From: a virus
IMG/VR virus record: IMGVR_UViG_3300028800_000230
Coordinates: 1 to 34,218 of that record
Direction: 5' to 3' (one strand)
Length of the DNA stretch: 34,218 nucleotides
Shown: piece by piece, positions 17,083 to 25,822 of the stretch
How the letters are laid out: each line of letters starts with the position of its first letter
How positions within the stretch are numbered: the first letter of the stretch is position 1
Notes under the pieces: generated by a model
Databases searched by the model: none
What the model was told of the DNA's origin: nothing
What the model saw: the letters and a program-made list of their open reading frames with translations, nothing else
Made by a program: the position numbers and the translations under genes

Positions 17083-20000
17083 GCGACGGCTTGCTTTCAG
17101 ATGCAGATGTCGGAATTGGCGGCAGTGCGCCACCCGCCGCGCCTGCATTGCTGTCTGATGATGATGTCGGATTAGGAGCGAGCGCGCCGCAATCTCCAAC
17201 GTTACAATCAACCGCGTCGGCTCCATTGTTCGGCTTTGAGTCCGGGATGGCCGATGTTGTCGGCGCTCCTGTCGATGCTGCAACGTGGTATCTCAATAAA
17301 GTAGGAAACCAAGCGGCTGATCTCAAAGCGGCCCTTAATGGCCAACCAACACCGCCTGAGTCCACGGCTATTCAAAATGCGCCCCTAAGTTCGGATTGGA
17401 TAAAGCAAAACGTTTTCGGCGCGACCGGCGCAAATCCAGACGCGCCAGAAAATATGCCGCGAAGCACGACAGAGGCTATCTTGCGCGCTGGCGGTAGCGG
17501 TGCTGGGCAGATGATCGCCCCAGAAGCGACATTAGGCGGCCTGACACGCGCTGGTCTCAAAATAGCTCCGCGTGTTGCTGATTTTGCCACGGCCGCCTTC
17601 GGCAAAGCCGATACTCCGGCTGCGGTAGCAAAAAACGCCGTGATCGGTGCCGCGTCTGGTGCCACAGGGCAGGCAGCGGCAGAGGTCGTCCCCAAGACGC
17701 CCGCATGGCAAATGGGCGCACAGTTGGCGGGTGGGCTGTTCGGCGGCGTTTTGGGAGCTACGGCGACCGACGTTCACCCGTTCAGCACGATCAAGAGCTT
17801 CGTGGCTCCGTTGACCAAGGAAGGACGCGAAGTTGCTGCGGGACAAGAGTTGCGAAACGCGGCAACAAGCCCTTCGGCCGCTATCGACACAATCGAAAAT
17901 GAGCCGTCACAGATCGTTCCAGGCTCAAATCCGACCACGTTCCAGCAGACTGGCGACATGGGGCTTGGTGCTTTGGAACGTCGCGTCCAGACGCAAAACC
18001 CCGCTGCGTTTAATGAGGCTAGGGCTGGACAGAACCAAGCCCGCGTTGCCGCGCTGGGCAATATCCAGGCCACGGGAAGCCCCGAAGATGTTTCGGCCGC
18101 GCTGCGGGCCAATCTGGACGCGCTAAGTGCTAAAACTGATGCCGACGTAGGAGCTGCGACAACTACTGCCCAAGGGGCCGTTTCCGGCCTTGGCGGCGAA
18201 CAGTCACCAGCCTTCTACGGCGAGCAGATCAGGGGCCAAATCCAACCCCAGCTTGACGCCGCCACACAGAACGCCGCTGGTGCGACAAATGCCCTTGGCG
18301 GCACTGGAACGCCGGAAGGTTACGGCGCGGCGCTCAGGGAGCCAATGCAGGCCGCCAAGGATGCAGCCCAGCAAGCCCGAAGCAAGCTCTACGCGGCCGT
18401 TGATCCGACCAATAGCCTTAACGTGGTCGCCGCTCCATTACGGGAGGCAGGGGATGCGGTGGCGTCCAATCTCAGTCCTATGGCGGCCCAGCCTACAGGG
18501 GAAGAGGCGGCCATTCTGGGCACGATCCGGGCATTGCCAGACGTGGTGCCGTTCAGCGATTTGCAGGCATTGGACTCGCGTATTACTGCCGCAATGAGTG
18601 CCGAACGGCGATCGGCGGGCGAAACCCCAGTGTGGGGGCGCCTTTCGCAGATGAAAGGGGCCGTTTCGGACGCAATTGATAACGGGGTAGCAAATCAAGT
18701 ACAATATGAGCGTGGGCAAGTCGCCTCTGGCGCGATGGCGCCGGAAGATACACTTGAACAGCGTTACGCCGCTTGGGGCCAAAACGCGGTAGATGCCTTC
18801 TATGCAAACCGAAACGCCAGCGTTGCGAGCGGTGGAGAAGGTGCTGTCTCAAGTGCCAGAAGCGGACCTTCTGCCTCTGCTGGCGTTTCTCGAACAGCGG
18901 GCACGCCAAGAGGGGGACCTGGGAGCCCTGTCGGGTCTTCGGGCGTACCGGGCGAAACACTTACCCCCAACTTCGACCAAGCTGCGGCCGATAGACTAGC
19001 CCAAGCCAAACAGGCTCACGCCACCTACGCGCAAACCTATCGTAATGGCCCGGTTGGCAATGCTCTGAAAACAACGGGCTTCTCCGGTCAGTACCGCACG
19101 CCGAACGTCGCCGTTCCTGACTCCGTATTTCCAAAAGGCCCGAAGGGCTTCGAGGCCGGAATAGCGTTTCGCAACGCGGTCAGGAACGATCCAGCCGCTA
19201 TCGACGCCGCTCATAACTACGCAGCCATGACGCTGCGCCGCATGGCAGAACGGCCAGATGGCACAATTGACCCGGCAGGTTTTGTAAAATGGCGCATGGC
19301 CTACGCGGATGCGTTGCGGGCCTTTCCCGAGCTGCTACCGCGCTTTGCCACGGCGGCGCGCGCCTCCGAAGAGCTGAATAGGTTCGCGCCGTTCCGGGCT
19401 GACATGGCTCCCTTTCAAGTACCCGAGGTATTTTTTCATGCAGGTCCGGGCGGCAGAGAAGGAGTGGACAATCTTCGCCGTCTGATCGGCGACACTCGCG
19501 CGCAATCAATTTTACAGGACTACGCCGCGTCGAAACTGCGCACCACTGCGCTACGTCAAGACGGTACACTTGATCCTGCCAAGGTTGCGGCGTTTCAGAA
19601 ATCCCATGCGCCTGCGCTTCAATCCTTTCCTGAGTTAAACGCCAAGTTTTCTTCGGCTGCCAAAGCCAGTGAAACCGTCAACCAAGTCGCGGCGGAACAT
19701 AAGCAAACTCTCGACGGCTATCAGGCTGGCGTGATCGGCAAGATCATGAACGCAGCGCCCGAAGATGTCGCAAAGCATGTCGGCGCAATCTTTGGTTCTA
19801 AGGATGCCGTAGCCCAGATGGGGCGGTTAGCAACCGAAGCTTCGCGCGGCGGACCTGATGCCGTCTCTGGACTGCGCAAGGCGATTGCCGACTACATCAC
19901 GTCGAAATTCGTTTCCAATACCGAGGCGGGAACGTCTGAAATCAATCTCGTTAAATCGGATGCATTCCAGACGTTTATGCGGCAGTCACGTCCCGCACTC

Positions 20001-20477
20001 GCCAAGGTGTTTTCGCCAGCCGAACTCGATGCGATGAACGCAATTGCGCGAGACCTGCATCGGGCAAATCGGACAGTAACGGCGGTCAAGATTCCCGGAG
20101 CTTCTAATACCGCGCAAGACACAACTGCGGTTCGCGGCGCCGAACATGCGCCCGAAGGCTCATTGTTAAATGCGCTTTTGGTCGGCGGTGGTGTCGGTTA
20201 CGAGGCGCATGGCATTCATGGCGCGGTAGTCGGCGCTGGAGTCGGTTTAGCCAAGCACATTATCGGCGTGGCACGTTCTGCTGGTTACACCAAAGTTGAT
20301 GAATTGGTACGCGACGCCATGCTCGATCCAGACTTGGCGCGGCGCCTAATGATGAAAGCGGCTCCAGTCTCTAAAGGCAGCGAGCTATCACTGACACAAA
20401 AGCTTATGCGTGTCGGGACGATGACGGCGGCTAATCAGATACCGAACCGTGCGGCGGGTGGCCGGATCGCCGCGTAG
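17079..20477 (+). CDS. Large internal virion / ejection-type protein with tandem repeat
   Basis: This 1132-residue, Ala-rich, mostly helical protein has no visible cysteine. It opens with a duplicated LLSD-x-DVG-x-G motif (about residues 5-13 and 25-33). A pair of ~100-residue repeats begins near 725 and 826, each with D-G-T-x-D-P-A, then AL-x-x-FPEL, AA-x-ASE and N-x-x-A elements. The extreme C-terminus (NRAAGGRIAA) again carries the Gly-Gly motif. Size and position after the transglycosylase protein fit a podovirus ejection protein (T7 gp16-like in role, not in clear sequence). No enzyme motif was recognised. A short hydrophobic Gly-rich stretch near 1045-1065 could insert into membrane. 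Confidence 0.7.
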   Translation: MSDGLLSDADVGIGGSAPPAAPALLSDDDVGLGASAPQSPTLQSTASAPLFGFESGMADVVGAPVDAATWYLNKVGNQAADLKAALNGQPTPPESTAIQNAPLSSDWIKQNVFGATGANPDAPENMPRSTTEAILRAGGSGAGQMIAPEATLGGLTRAGLKIAPRVADFATAAFGKADTPAAVAKNAVIGAASGATGQAAAEVVPKTPAWQMGAQLAGGLFGGVLGATATDVHPFSTIKSFVAPLTKEGREVAAGQELRNAATSPSAAIDTIENEPSQIVPGSNPTTFQQTGDMGLGALERRVQTQNPAAFNEARAGQNQARVAALGNIQATGSPEDVSAALRANLDALSAKTDADVGAATTTAQGAVSGLGGEQSPAFYGEQIRGQIQPQLDAATQNAAGATNALGGTGTPEGYGAALREPMQAAKDAAQQARSKLYAAVDPTNSLNVVAAPLREAGDAVASNLSPMAAQPTGEEAAILGTIRALPDVVPFSDLQALDSRITAAMSAERRSAGETPVWGRLSQMKGAVSDAIDNGVANQVQYERGQVASGAMAPEDTLEQRYAAWGQNAVDAFYANRNASVASGGEGAVSSARSGPSASAGVSRTAGTPRGGPGSPVGSSGVPGETLTPNFDQAAADRLAQAKQAHATYAQTYRNGPVGNALKTTGFSGQYRTPNVAVPDSVFPKGPKGFEAGIAFRNAVRNDPAAIDAAHNYAAMTLRRMAERPDGTIDPAGFVKWRMAYADALRAFPELLPRFATAARASEELNRFAPFRADMAPFQVPEVFFHAGPGGREGVDNLRRLIGDTRAQSILQDYAASKLRTTALRQDGTLDPAKVAAFQKSHAPALQSFPELNAKFSSAAKASETVNQVAAEHKQTLDGYQAGVIGKIMNAAPEDVAKHVGAIFGSKDAVAQMGRLATEASRGGPDAVSGLRKAIADYITSKFVSNTEAGTSEINLVKSDAFQTFMRQSRPALAKVFSPAELDAMNAIARDLHRANRTVTAVKIPGASNTAQDTTAVRGAEHAPEGSLLNALLVGGGVGYEAHGIHGAVVGAGVGLAKHIIGVARSAGYTKVDELVRDAMLDPDLARRLMMKAAPVSKGSELSLTQKLMRVGTMTAANQIPNRAAGGRIAA

Positions 20478-20479
20478 TT

Positions 20480-21175
20480 CTAACCTAGTGGGCCGTACTT
20501 TCTATACCATGTTGTTCGCGGGATTCCGGCTTCTTCCCATGGGCACCTAGCTTTTTTCGGGTTCTCTCTGTGGAAGATGACGGCACTTAGCGATCCTCGC
20601 AATTTCAATGCGACGTGTAATTGCGGAGACGATATTCCGAGTTCGGCGGCCCAAGCCGCTAGGCACATAGTGCGACCTTTGTGCTCTAAGAAACGTGTAG
20701 CGCGGGTATTTCGTGACTGCTCTTTCTTCGTAACCCACTTACAGTTTGATGGACAATAACCTCGGTCGTTGTCCGTCCGATCTATCGAATGTCTCGGCGT
20801 TGGCCGTCGTCCCATGTCTCTAATAAAATTCTCAAATCGACGCCAGTGGCGACATACCGTGATTCCACGACCTCCATATTTGTGCCAGCCGCGATCATTC
20901 GGGTTGGTGCACCTCTGAATTATAGCATCCCAAATGTGATACTCGGGTGTCTGAGATAGACCATGCGTTATTTGTTGCTTCCCAGCTTCTTCAATTTTTA
21001 GACATCCGCAACTTTTCGTATGGCCTTTTCGTAGATTGCCGAGAAAAAAGCTGCGCAGCGTTCCGCAATCGCATCGGCACTGAACGATAGTGCCAGTAGG
21101 TGTGTTTACCGCATTTGTAGTCACAGTCAGTCGGCCGAACCTATGGCCGATCTTCGGAAAATTCCTATTCCACAT
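20480..21175 (-). CDS. HNH-type homing endonuclease with N-terminal zinc ribbon
   Basis: The 231-residue product matches a common phage homing family: an N-terminal GHRFGRLTV segment; a zinc ribbon with C33, C35, C37 and a C-G-C at 56-58 (SCGC); HG...Y-x-I-W...RC-x-N-P near 71-92; YGGRGITVCRHW near 100-111; and a catalytic region HSIDRTDNDRGYCPSNCKW at 129-147 ending in Q-S-R-N. It is antisense to the late genes, placed exactly between the ejection and collar-fibre genes. ATG 21175 has GGAGA 7 bases upstream; an earlier ATG at 21226 would overlap the start of the fibre gene and is less likely. Confidence 0.9.
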   Translation of the reverse strand: MWNRNFPKIGHRFGRLTVTTNAVNTPTGTIVQCRCDCGTLRSFFLGNLRKGHTKSCGCLKIEEAGKQQITHGLSQTPEYHIWDAIIQRCTNPNDRGWHKYGGRGITVCRHWRRFENFIRDMGRRPTPRHSIDRTDNDRGYCPSNCKWVTKKEQSRNTRATRFLEHKGRTMCLAAWAAELGISSPQLHVALKLRGSLSAVIFHRENPKKARCPWEEAGIPRTTWYRKYGPLG

Positions 21176-21197
21176 CGCTGTCTCCGTGGGGCAATGA

Positions 21198-22193
21198 ATG
21201 ACATCTGTTTTCACAACAAATATCAATTTAGAGGAGCCTGCCCGAGGCGATTATGTAAACGATTGGGACGTGCCAGTCAACGCAAATCAAACAGTTATCG
21301 ACCAAGCTTTCGGCTCCTCTACCTCAATCGCTTTCACCAATGCAAACGTCACCCTTACCGTTGCACAGGCGGCATTTTTTCAGATCGTTTGCACAGGAAC
21401 GCTAAGCGGAAACGTTGCGCTAATCCTGCCAGGAACAATCGGCGGTCGCCGCGTTATCTTCAATCAATGCACGGGCGCATTCACGCTTGCTGTTTTCAAT
21501 GGTTCTGGTGACGCGGGCGGCGGTGTCATTGTCGGACAGGGATTCCAGACGCCAATCGCCCTAACAGGAGGCCGCGCCTATTACGATGCTTATGCTTCCA
21601 CGCCACCTGGAACGCTGTTACCGTTTGCTGGCGTAACGCCGCCGCCTGGATTTTTTCTCTGCTATGGCGCGGCTGTTTCGAGAACGACCTACGCAGCATT
21701 GTTTGCCGCGCTCGGCACGACATGGGGCAGCGGCGACGGAACAACCACATTCAATCTCCCCGACTTTCGCGGACGTACTCTTGCCGGCGCCGACAATATG
21801 GGCGGCACCCCAGCGGGGAGGTTGACGGGGTACACGGTTGGAACGACGGGCGGCGGACAGTCAGACACCACAACCGTTACACTCGTCCAAGCAAACCTGC
21901 CAAATGTGTCCCCGGCAATTTCCGCGACGTTCACCGGCAATCAAGCGAACTACACGCTGTTCGGAGCGGGCGGTGCGAGCAACATAGAAGTTCCAACAAC
22001 GACTCCGGGGGCCGGGTGGCAGAACGGCAATTCAGGCACATTTACTGCTGGCGGTTTCGCCCAGGGAACGCCATCAGGCTCCGTTACTGGCACGGTCGCC
22101 ATCAACGGGAATCAAACTCAGACAGCGGCCACCAGCTCCGCATTTTCCATCGTCCAGCCCACCGCCGCCATCAACTACATAATCCGGTACTGA
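21198..22193 (+). CDS. Tail fibre protein with phage tail collar domain
   Basis: This 331-residue protein has a Phage_Collar-type domain at about 136-200: PPGTLLPFAG, then a GFFLCYGAAVSR-x-TYAALFAALG segment, GDGTTTFNLPDFRGRT and the following GADNMGG. The C-terminal part is Gly/Thr-rich and ends SFSIVQPTAAINYIIRY-like, as in collar fibres. It has no signal peptide and only three cysteines, unlike the fibre encoded next. The start is 22 bp from the divergent start of the HNH gene and its ribosome-binding site is weak, so upstream control may have been altered by that insertion. The next gene starts 2 bp after its stop. Confidence 0.85.
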   Translation: MTSVFTTNINLEEPARGDYVNDWDVPVNANQTVIDQAFGSSTSIAFTNANVTLTVAQAAFFQIVCTGTLSGNVALILPGTIGGRRVIFNQCTGAFTLAVFNGSGDAGGGVIVGQGFQTPIALTGGRAYYDAYASTPPGTLLPFAGVTPPPGFFLCYGAAVSRTTYAALFAALGTTWGSGDGTTTFNLPDFRGRTLAGADNMGGTPAGRLTGYTVGTTGGGQSDTTTVTLVQANLPNVSPAISATFTGNQANYTLFGAGGASNIEVPTTTPGAGWQNGNSGTFTAGGFAQGTPSGSVTGTVAINGNQTQTAATSSAFSIVQPTAAINYIIRY

Positions 22194-22195
22194 TA

Positions 22196-24826
22196 ATGAA
22201 GCACGTTCTCGCGCTGCTGTTGACGCTGCTGCCCGCAATGGCATCGGCTCAGACCGCCGTTCAATTCGGCGCGGTCAGGACCGCAAGCCCGTGGAATATC
22301 TGCGTCTATGACTCGGCCAATGTTTGTCAGAATTTTCTCACGCTGCCTTCGACTGGCGGCGGCGCGCTTGTGCCGTCAGCAAATGGTGGAACGGGCGTCA
22401 ACAACGGCACGAGCACAATCACTATCGGAGGCAGTCTGGTTCTCTCCGGTGCCTACACATTCACTGGAACGCTGACCGGCAATACATCTGTGACATTCCC
22501 GACGACTGGTGCCATTATCGCGAATCCAGGCGGGACAGCTTGTTTTTACCAGAATGATAGCGGCGGCAATTTTACTTGCGGTGCCGGCGGCAGCGGTATT
22601 TCGGCATTAACCGGCGACGTGACCGCAAGCGGATTTGGTTCTGTCGTGGCGACGCTGGCGACGGTCAACTCGGGTCCCGGCTCTGTCGGCTCATCGACTG
22701 CAATTCCTGTATTAACGACAAACGCTAAGGGGCTTGTTACGGCACAAACGACGGCCGCGGTTGTAGCTCCGGCAGGTACATTGAGCGGCGCAATGCTGGC
22801 AAGTGGTGTCACAGCGTCGTCTCTGACTTCGTTCGGCAATGCGCCGACGATTGCCAATCCAACGATTACGGGACTTCCGACTGGGGCTGGCGCAATCATC
22901 GCCATCAACGGAACGAATTGTCAGCTCGCACTATCTTGTACTATCCCAGTGTCATCCATTGCCGTTTCAATTCCGCTAACAGGCGGTACGCCGAATGGCT
23001 TGATTTACAACAATGCCAATACCGTAGGAAATCTCGCCACGGCCAATAGCGGTGTTCTGGTCACGTCGAGCGGCGGCGCTCCCTCTATTTCGACCACATT
23101 GCCGAATGGCCTAGCGATGGGCACGCCCGCCTCATTGGTGCTGACAAGTGCTACGGGTTTGCCGCTCACGACTGGCGTTACAGGAGTCCTGCCACTCGCC
23201 AACGGTGGCACCAACAACAACCTGACCGCAAGCAACGGCGGCATAGTCTATTCTGATGCGAGCAAATTGAATATTCTTGCTGGTACGGCTTCTGCTGGGC
23301 AGTGCTTGTTAAGCGGTTCCAATACAGCCCCGACGTGGGGGTCATGTGGCGGTGGCGCAGCGGTTTCCGGCGTGACAAACAGCGATGGAAGCTTGACGAT
23401 CAGCCCGACTACTGGCGCAGTCGTTGCTTCACTCAACCCAGCTCACGCCAATGCATGGACTGCCGTCCAGACTTTCACCAACAGCGATATTCGACTGTTG
23501 GGGTCTTCGACGGGATACACGACACTGACGAGTGCCAACGCAAGCGTAACAAACTTTACGCTGACTATCCCTGCCGTTACCGATACAGCAGCCGTATTGG
23601 GCTTGAGCCAGACCTTTACCGGAACGGAGACGCTAACCGGAGGTCTGGTGTGCACTGGGTCTATCCAATGCGGTGTATGGACGGCCGGCGCGAGCAACAG
23701 CATTGCTAACAACAACACCGGGAATGTCGGCATCGGGACTAGCAGCCCTGTTTCTAAACTCCATGTCGCTGGAGCGATCACACTTACCTCCGGGTCATCT
23801 GGCCTTTCAGTTGGTGTCGGCGGTACAGCGCCGCCATCTGGGGGCGCGCTTTTCGGTGGTAACGTTTACATGGGAGGCGGTCGCCCATGGGCAGATGTTC
23901 GATCTGGAGCAAACAGTTGTACGGCAGCAGTAGGTGATGGCGTTACTGATGATTACGCAGCCATTCAATGCCAGATTACATTCATGGGAACGACGTTTGC
24001 GGGCGGCGTCGTCTATCTTCCGTGCGGCAATTATCTGGTAGGGACGACACTAACTGTTGCTTATAATGTCACCATAGTAGGTGAGGGCCGAGCTTGCACA
24101 GACATCAAAGTAACAACCAATATTTTAGCGTTGCAAGTCGAAAGTTCATCTATTCAACTTTCCTTTGCAGGTTTTCGCGAATTGAGCTTTTTCTGTCCGC
24201 AAAGTTCTGGTGCAACGGCAAACTGTGTAGAGATCGACAATTGCATTGGCTGCACTTTTGAAAATTTCCAAATTTTGGGCGGCAATTGGGCACTCTATAT
24301 TTGTGGAACCTGCGGTTTTCCAGGCGGATACGGCACTGGAGGCGATAACACATATCGGACTGCATTAATTAGCGGCTGGGGTTCCAGCGGCGGCGCCATC
24401 AAGGAATACGATTCGGGAAATTGGTTTTATGACATCAAGGCCGATACTGTCGGACAGACGATGGCATGGTCATTGCTTATGACATCTGATTTGGGATCGA
24501 GCGATATTCTGGAAAACGATTTCTTCCGCATTGATTTGCAGTCGGTCAATGGCGTCTCTATCAATGATACGGTCGGGACTGGCAATACCGTTGCCTCATT
24601 TTTTCACCCCATCGGTTGGCACGCCGGAAGCGGTATTGGAACGTTGCTTCAATTGATGATCGATGGAGCGGAAATAGCAGGTAATTTTACCGTGCTCAAA
24701 GGCAACATGACGATTGCAAACTCGTCTGGCATCGGTGGCTCATTTGGCGTGGCTGTCACAACAGGCACTTGTCATGTTGCCGCCCTAGCAAATATTACTT
24801 TTGGTGGAACTTGCACGTCGCCATAA
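22196..24826 (+). CDS. Large tail fibre/tailspike-type protein with signal peptide and beta-helix
   Basis: The 876-residue product begins with a classical signal peptide (MKHVLALLL..., cleavage near MASA/Q at about 19). A long fibre region follows with repeated PSANGGTG/PLANGGTN motifs and ALTGDVTAS, then a GNVGIGTSSPVSKLHV knot near 509-526. From about 565 it has the pectate-lyase-3-type start (WADVRSGA, GDGVTDDYAAIQ, GGVVYLPCGNYLV) leading into a right-handed beta-helix. I count 22 cysteines in the mature protein, ten or so clustered in the beta-helix. A tailspike with glycan-binding or depolymerase role is likely; export by the host is the odd part. I placed the start at ATG 22196 because the frame extending upstream lies in the collar gene. 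Confidence 0.8.
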   Translation: MKHVLALLLTLLPAMASAQTAVQFGAVRTASPWNICVYDSANVCQNFLTLPSTGGGALVPSANGGTGVNNGTSTITIGGSLVLSGAYTFTGTLTGNTSVTFPTTGAIIANPGGTACFYQNDSGGNFTCGAGGSGISALTGDVTASGFGSVVATLATVNSGPGSVGSSTAIPVLTTNAKGLVTAQTTAAVVAPAGTLSGAMLASGVTASSLTSFGNAPTIANPTITGLPTGAGAIIAINGTNCQLALSCTIPVSSIAVSIPLTGGTPNGLIYNNANTVGNLATANSGVLVTSSGGAPSISTTLPNGLAMGTPASLVLTSATGLPLTTGVTGVLPLANGGTNNNLTASNGGIVYSDASKLNILAGTASAGQCLLSGSNTAPTWGSCGGGAAVSGVTNSDGSLTISPTTGAVVASLNPAHANAWTAVQTFTNSDIRLLGSSTGYTTLTSANASVTNFTLTIPAVTDTAAVLGLSQTFTGTETLTGGLVCTGSIQCGVWTAGASNSIANNNTGNVGIGTSSPVSKLHVAGAITLTSGSSGLSVGVGGTAPPSGGALFGGNVYMGGGRPWADVRSGANSCTAAVGDGVTDDYAAIQCQITFMGTTFAGGVVYLPCGNYLVGTTLTVAYNVTIVGEGRACTDIKVTTNILALQVESSSIQLSFAGFRELSFFCPQSSGATANCVEIDNCIGCTFENFQILGGNWALYICGTCGFPGGYGTGGDNTYRTALISGWGSSGGAIKEYDSGNWFYDIKADTVGQTMAWSLLMTSDLGSSDILENDFFRIDLQSVNGVSINDTVGTGNTVASFFHPIGWHAGSGIGTLLQLMIDGAEIAGNFTVLKGNMTIANSSGIGGSFGVAVTTGTCHVAALANITFGGTCTSP

Positions 24827-24849
24827 CTTTGCAACAAGGAACCGAAAGA

Positions 24850-25110
24850 ATGAAATATTTGCTTTACGTCGTAGTTCTATTCTCACTCGCACCATCGTTC
24901 GCTCAGGCGCAGACCGCTTCAACTTACGTTCCAATCACGATCAACGAGCAGGATTACACCAAACTGCAAACTTATCTTGGTGATGTTCCTGCAAAATATG
25001 CAAATCCAATTATAGGATTTTTGGCGCATCAGGAAGAAATGGCTGCGATGAAGCCGGCAAAAGAAAAGAATGCAGTAAAGCCTCCAGAGCCGTCTAAAGT
25101 CGCCAAGTGA
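24850..25110 (+). CDS. Small exported protein with signal peptide
   Basis: The 86-residue product starts MKYLLYVVVLFSLAP with a probable cleavage after AQA near residue 20. The short mature part has a helix around NEQDYTKLQTYL...PAKYANPIIGFLAHQEE and a Lys/Pro-rich tail. AAGGA lies about 10 bases before the ATG. It follows the signal-bearing fibre by 23 bp, so the two are probably co-expressed; a periplasmic partner or chaperone for the fibre is a speculative role. Family not identified. Confidence 0.7.
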   Translation: MKYLLYVVVLFSLAPSFAQAQTASTYVPITINEQDYTKLQTYLGDVPAKYANPIIGFLAHQEEMAAMKPAKEKNAVKPPEPSKVAK

Positions 25111-25128
25111 GGAACGGCGTCAATGCCA

Positions 25129-25230
25129 TCAATACGGTTGTCCGTCATTAACGCACAAACCAATAAAGACCAGAATAATTATGGCTATTAGCACAAAAGC
25201 TGAGACGAACCCGAACGCGAACATTCCCAT
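25129..25230 (-). CDS. Candidate 33-residue single-span membrane peptide (antisense)
   Basis: On the - strand an ATG at 25230 is preceded by AAAGG at 8-base spacing. It opens a 33-codon frame whose residues 4-27 form one continuous hydrophobic segment (GFVSAFVLIAIIILVFIGL core) followed by a polar VNDGQPY end. It sits in the ~300-base gap between late genes and opposite their direction. Small size makes chance possible, but a strong ribosome site plus a clean transmembrane helix argue for a real gene. Function unknown. Confidence 0.35.
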   Translation of the reverse strand: MGMFAFGFVSAFVLIAIIILVFIGLCVNDGQPY

Positions 25231-25289
25231 CGTTGCAGCCTTTCGCAGGCACCCTACCGCAGATTGAATTGACTAGGGGTTGCGTGTCA

Positions 25290-25415
25290 ATGCCGTTGCG
25301 TTGCGGCTATGTGACGCCGGAAAAAATCAAGCCAATACAACCAATTAGGCCAAGCCCGCGGAGCCCAAGACTCCCAAGTGAGGCGCGTCATCGCGACAAT
25401 TTCGGAGACCCATAA
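25290..25415 (+). CDS. Candidate 41-residue Pro/Arg-rich small protein
   Basis: In the gap 25111-25414 an ATG at 25290 starts a 41-codon frame with a KPIQPIRPSPRSPR segment. Its stop overlaps the next ATG as TAATG, the same coupling seen at other late genes here. A weak AGGGG lies about 11 bases upstream. No family is recognised. The rest of the gap holds only the antisense peptide candidate at 25129-25230. Confidence 0.35.
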   Translation: MPLRCGYVTPEKIKPIQPIRPSPRSPRLPSEARHRDNFGDP

Positions 25416-25822
25416 TGCTGTTTCGCATTGGGATTGGACTGGCAAGCATAGCGGCTGGAGTTCTGATATTTTTCTTTTTGTCGCTGCATTGGCTTGGGCT
25501 AGCTGAGGCGAGAGATGGTGGCCAATTCGCCAACTCGCCGCTGAAGGCGTGGTTTGATCAGCTCAAAAGCGGCAAGGGGCTTTGTTGCTCGTTTGCGGAT
25601 GGCGTAGCCATTGAAGATGTGGATTGGGGCACAGAAGCGGTCACGCTGGCTGGCCAGAACATCATCACGTATTGGGTGATGCTGAACGGACAGAAAGTCA
25701 TCGTGCCTGACGCCGCAGTGGTGACGGAGCCGAACCGCTTCGGTCCTGCCGTGGTGTGGCCTTATCAGGACATGAACGGCGTGACGCAAATCCGTTGCTT
25801 TATTCCCGGCGCTGGCGCGTGA
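25415..25822 (+). CDS. Conserved exported/membrane-anchored protein of alphaproteobacterial phages
   Basis: This 135-residue protein has a hydrophobic N-terminal segment (about 4-30, signal peptide or anchor), then a conserved domain with SPLKAWFDQLKS, the C57-C58 pair in GLCCSFADG, DVDW, VPDAAV and a GPAVVWPYQDMNG-x-T-x-I-R-C128 ending. I recognise this arrangement from hypothetical proteins of Bradyrhizobium-type genomes and phages; its function is not known. It probably faces the periplasm. The stop overlaps a GTG start (GTGA), linking it to the following small gene and the lysis cassette. Confidence 0.75.
   Translation: MLFRIGIGLASIAAGVLIFFFLSLHWLGLAEARDGGQFANSPLKAWFDQLKSGKGLCCSFADGVAIEDVDWGTEAVTLAGQNIITYWVMLNGQKVIVPDAAVVTEPNRFGPAVVWPYQDMNGVTQIRCFIPGAGA

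Noticed and set aside
16243-17283. A 346-codon open frame on the - strand across the end of one ejection gene and the start of the next
   Set aside because: It is fully antisense to two strongly supported genes joined by ATGA, with Arg/His/Leu-rich composition typical of a shadow frame and no domain.
21722-22195. Upstream extension of the large fibre frame to 21722
   Set aside because: It lies inside the collar-fibre gene in another phase; the signal peptide at ATG 22196 marks the true start.
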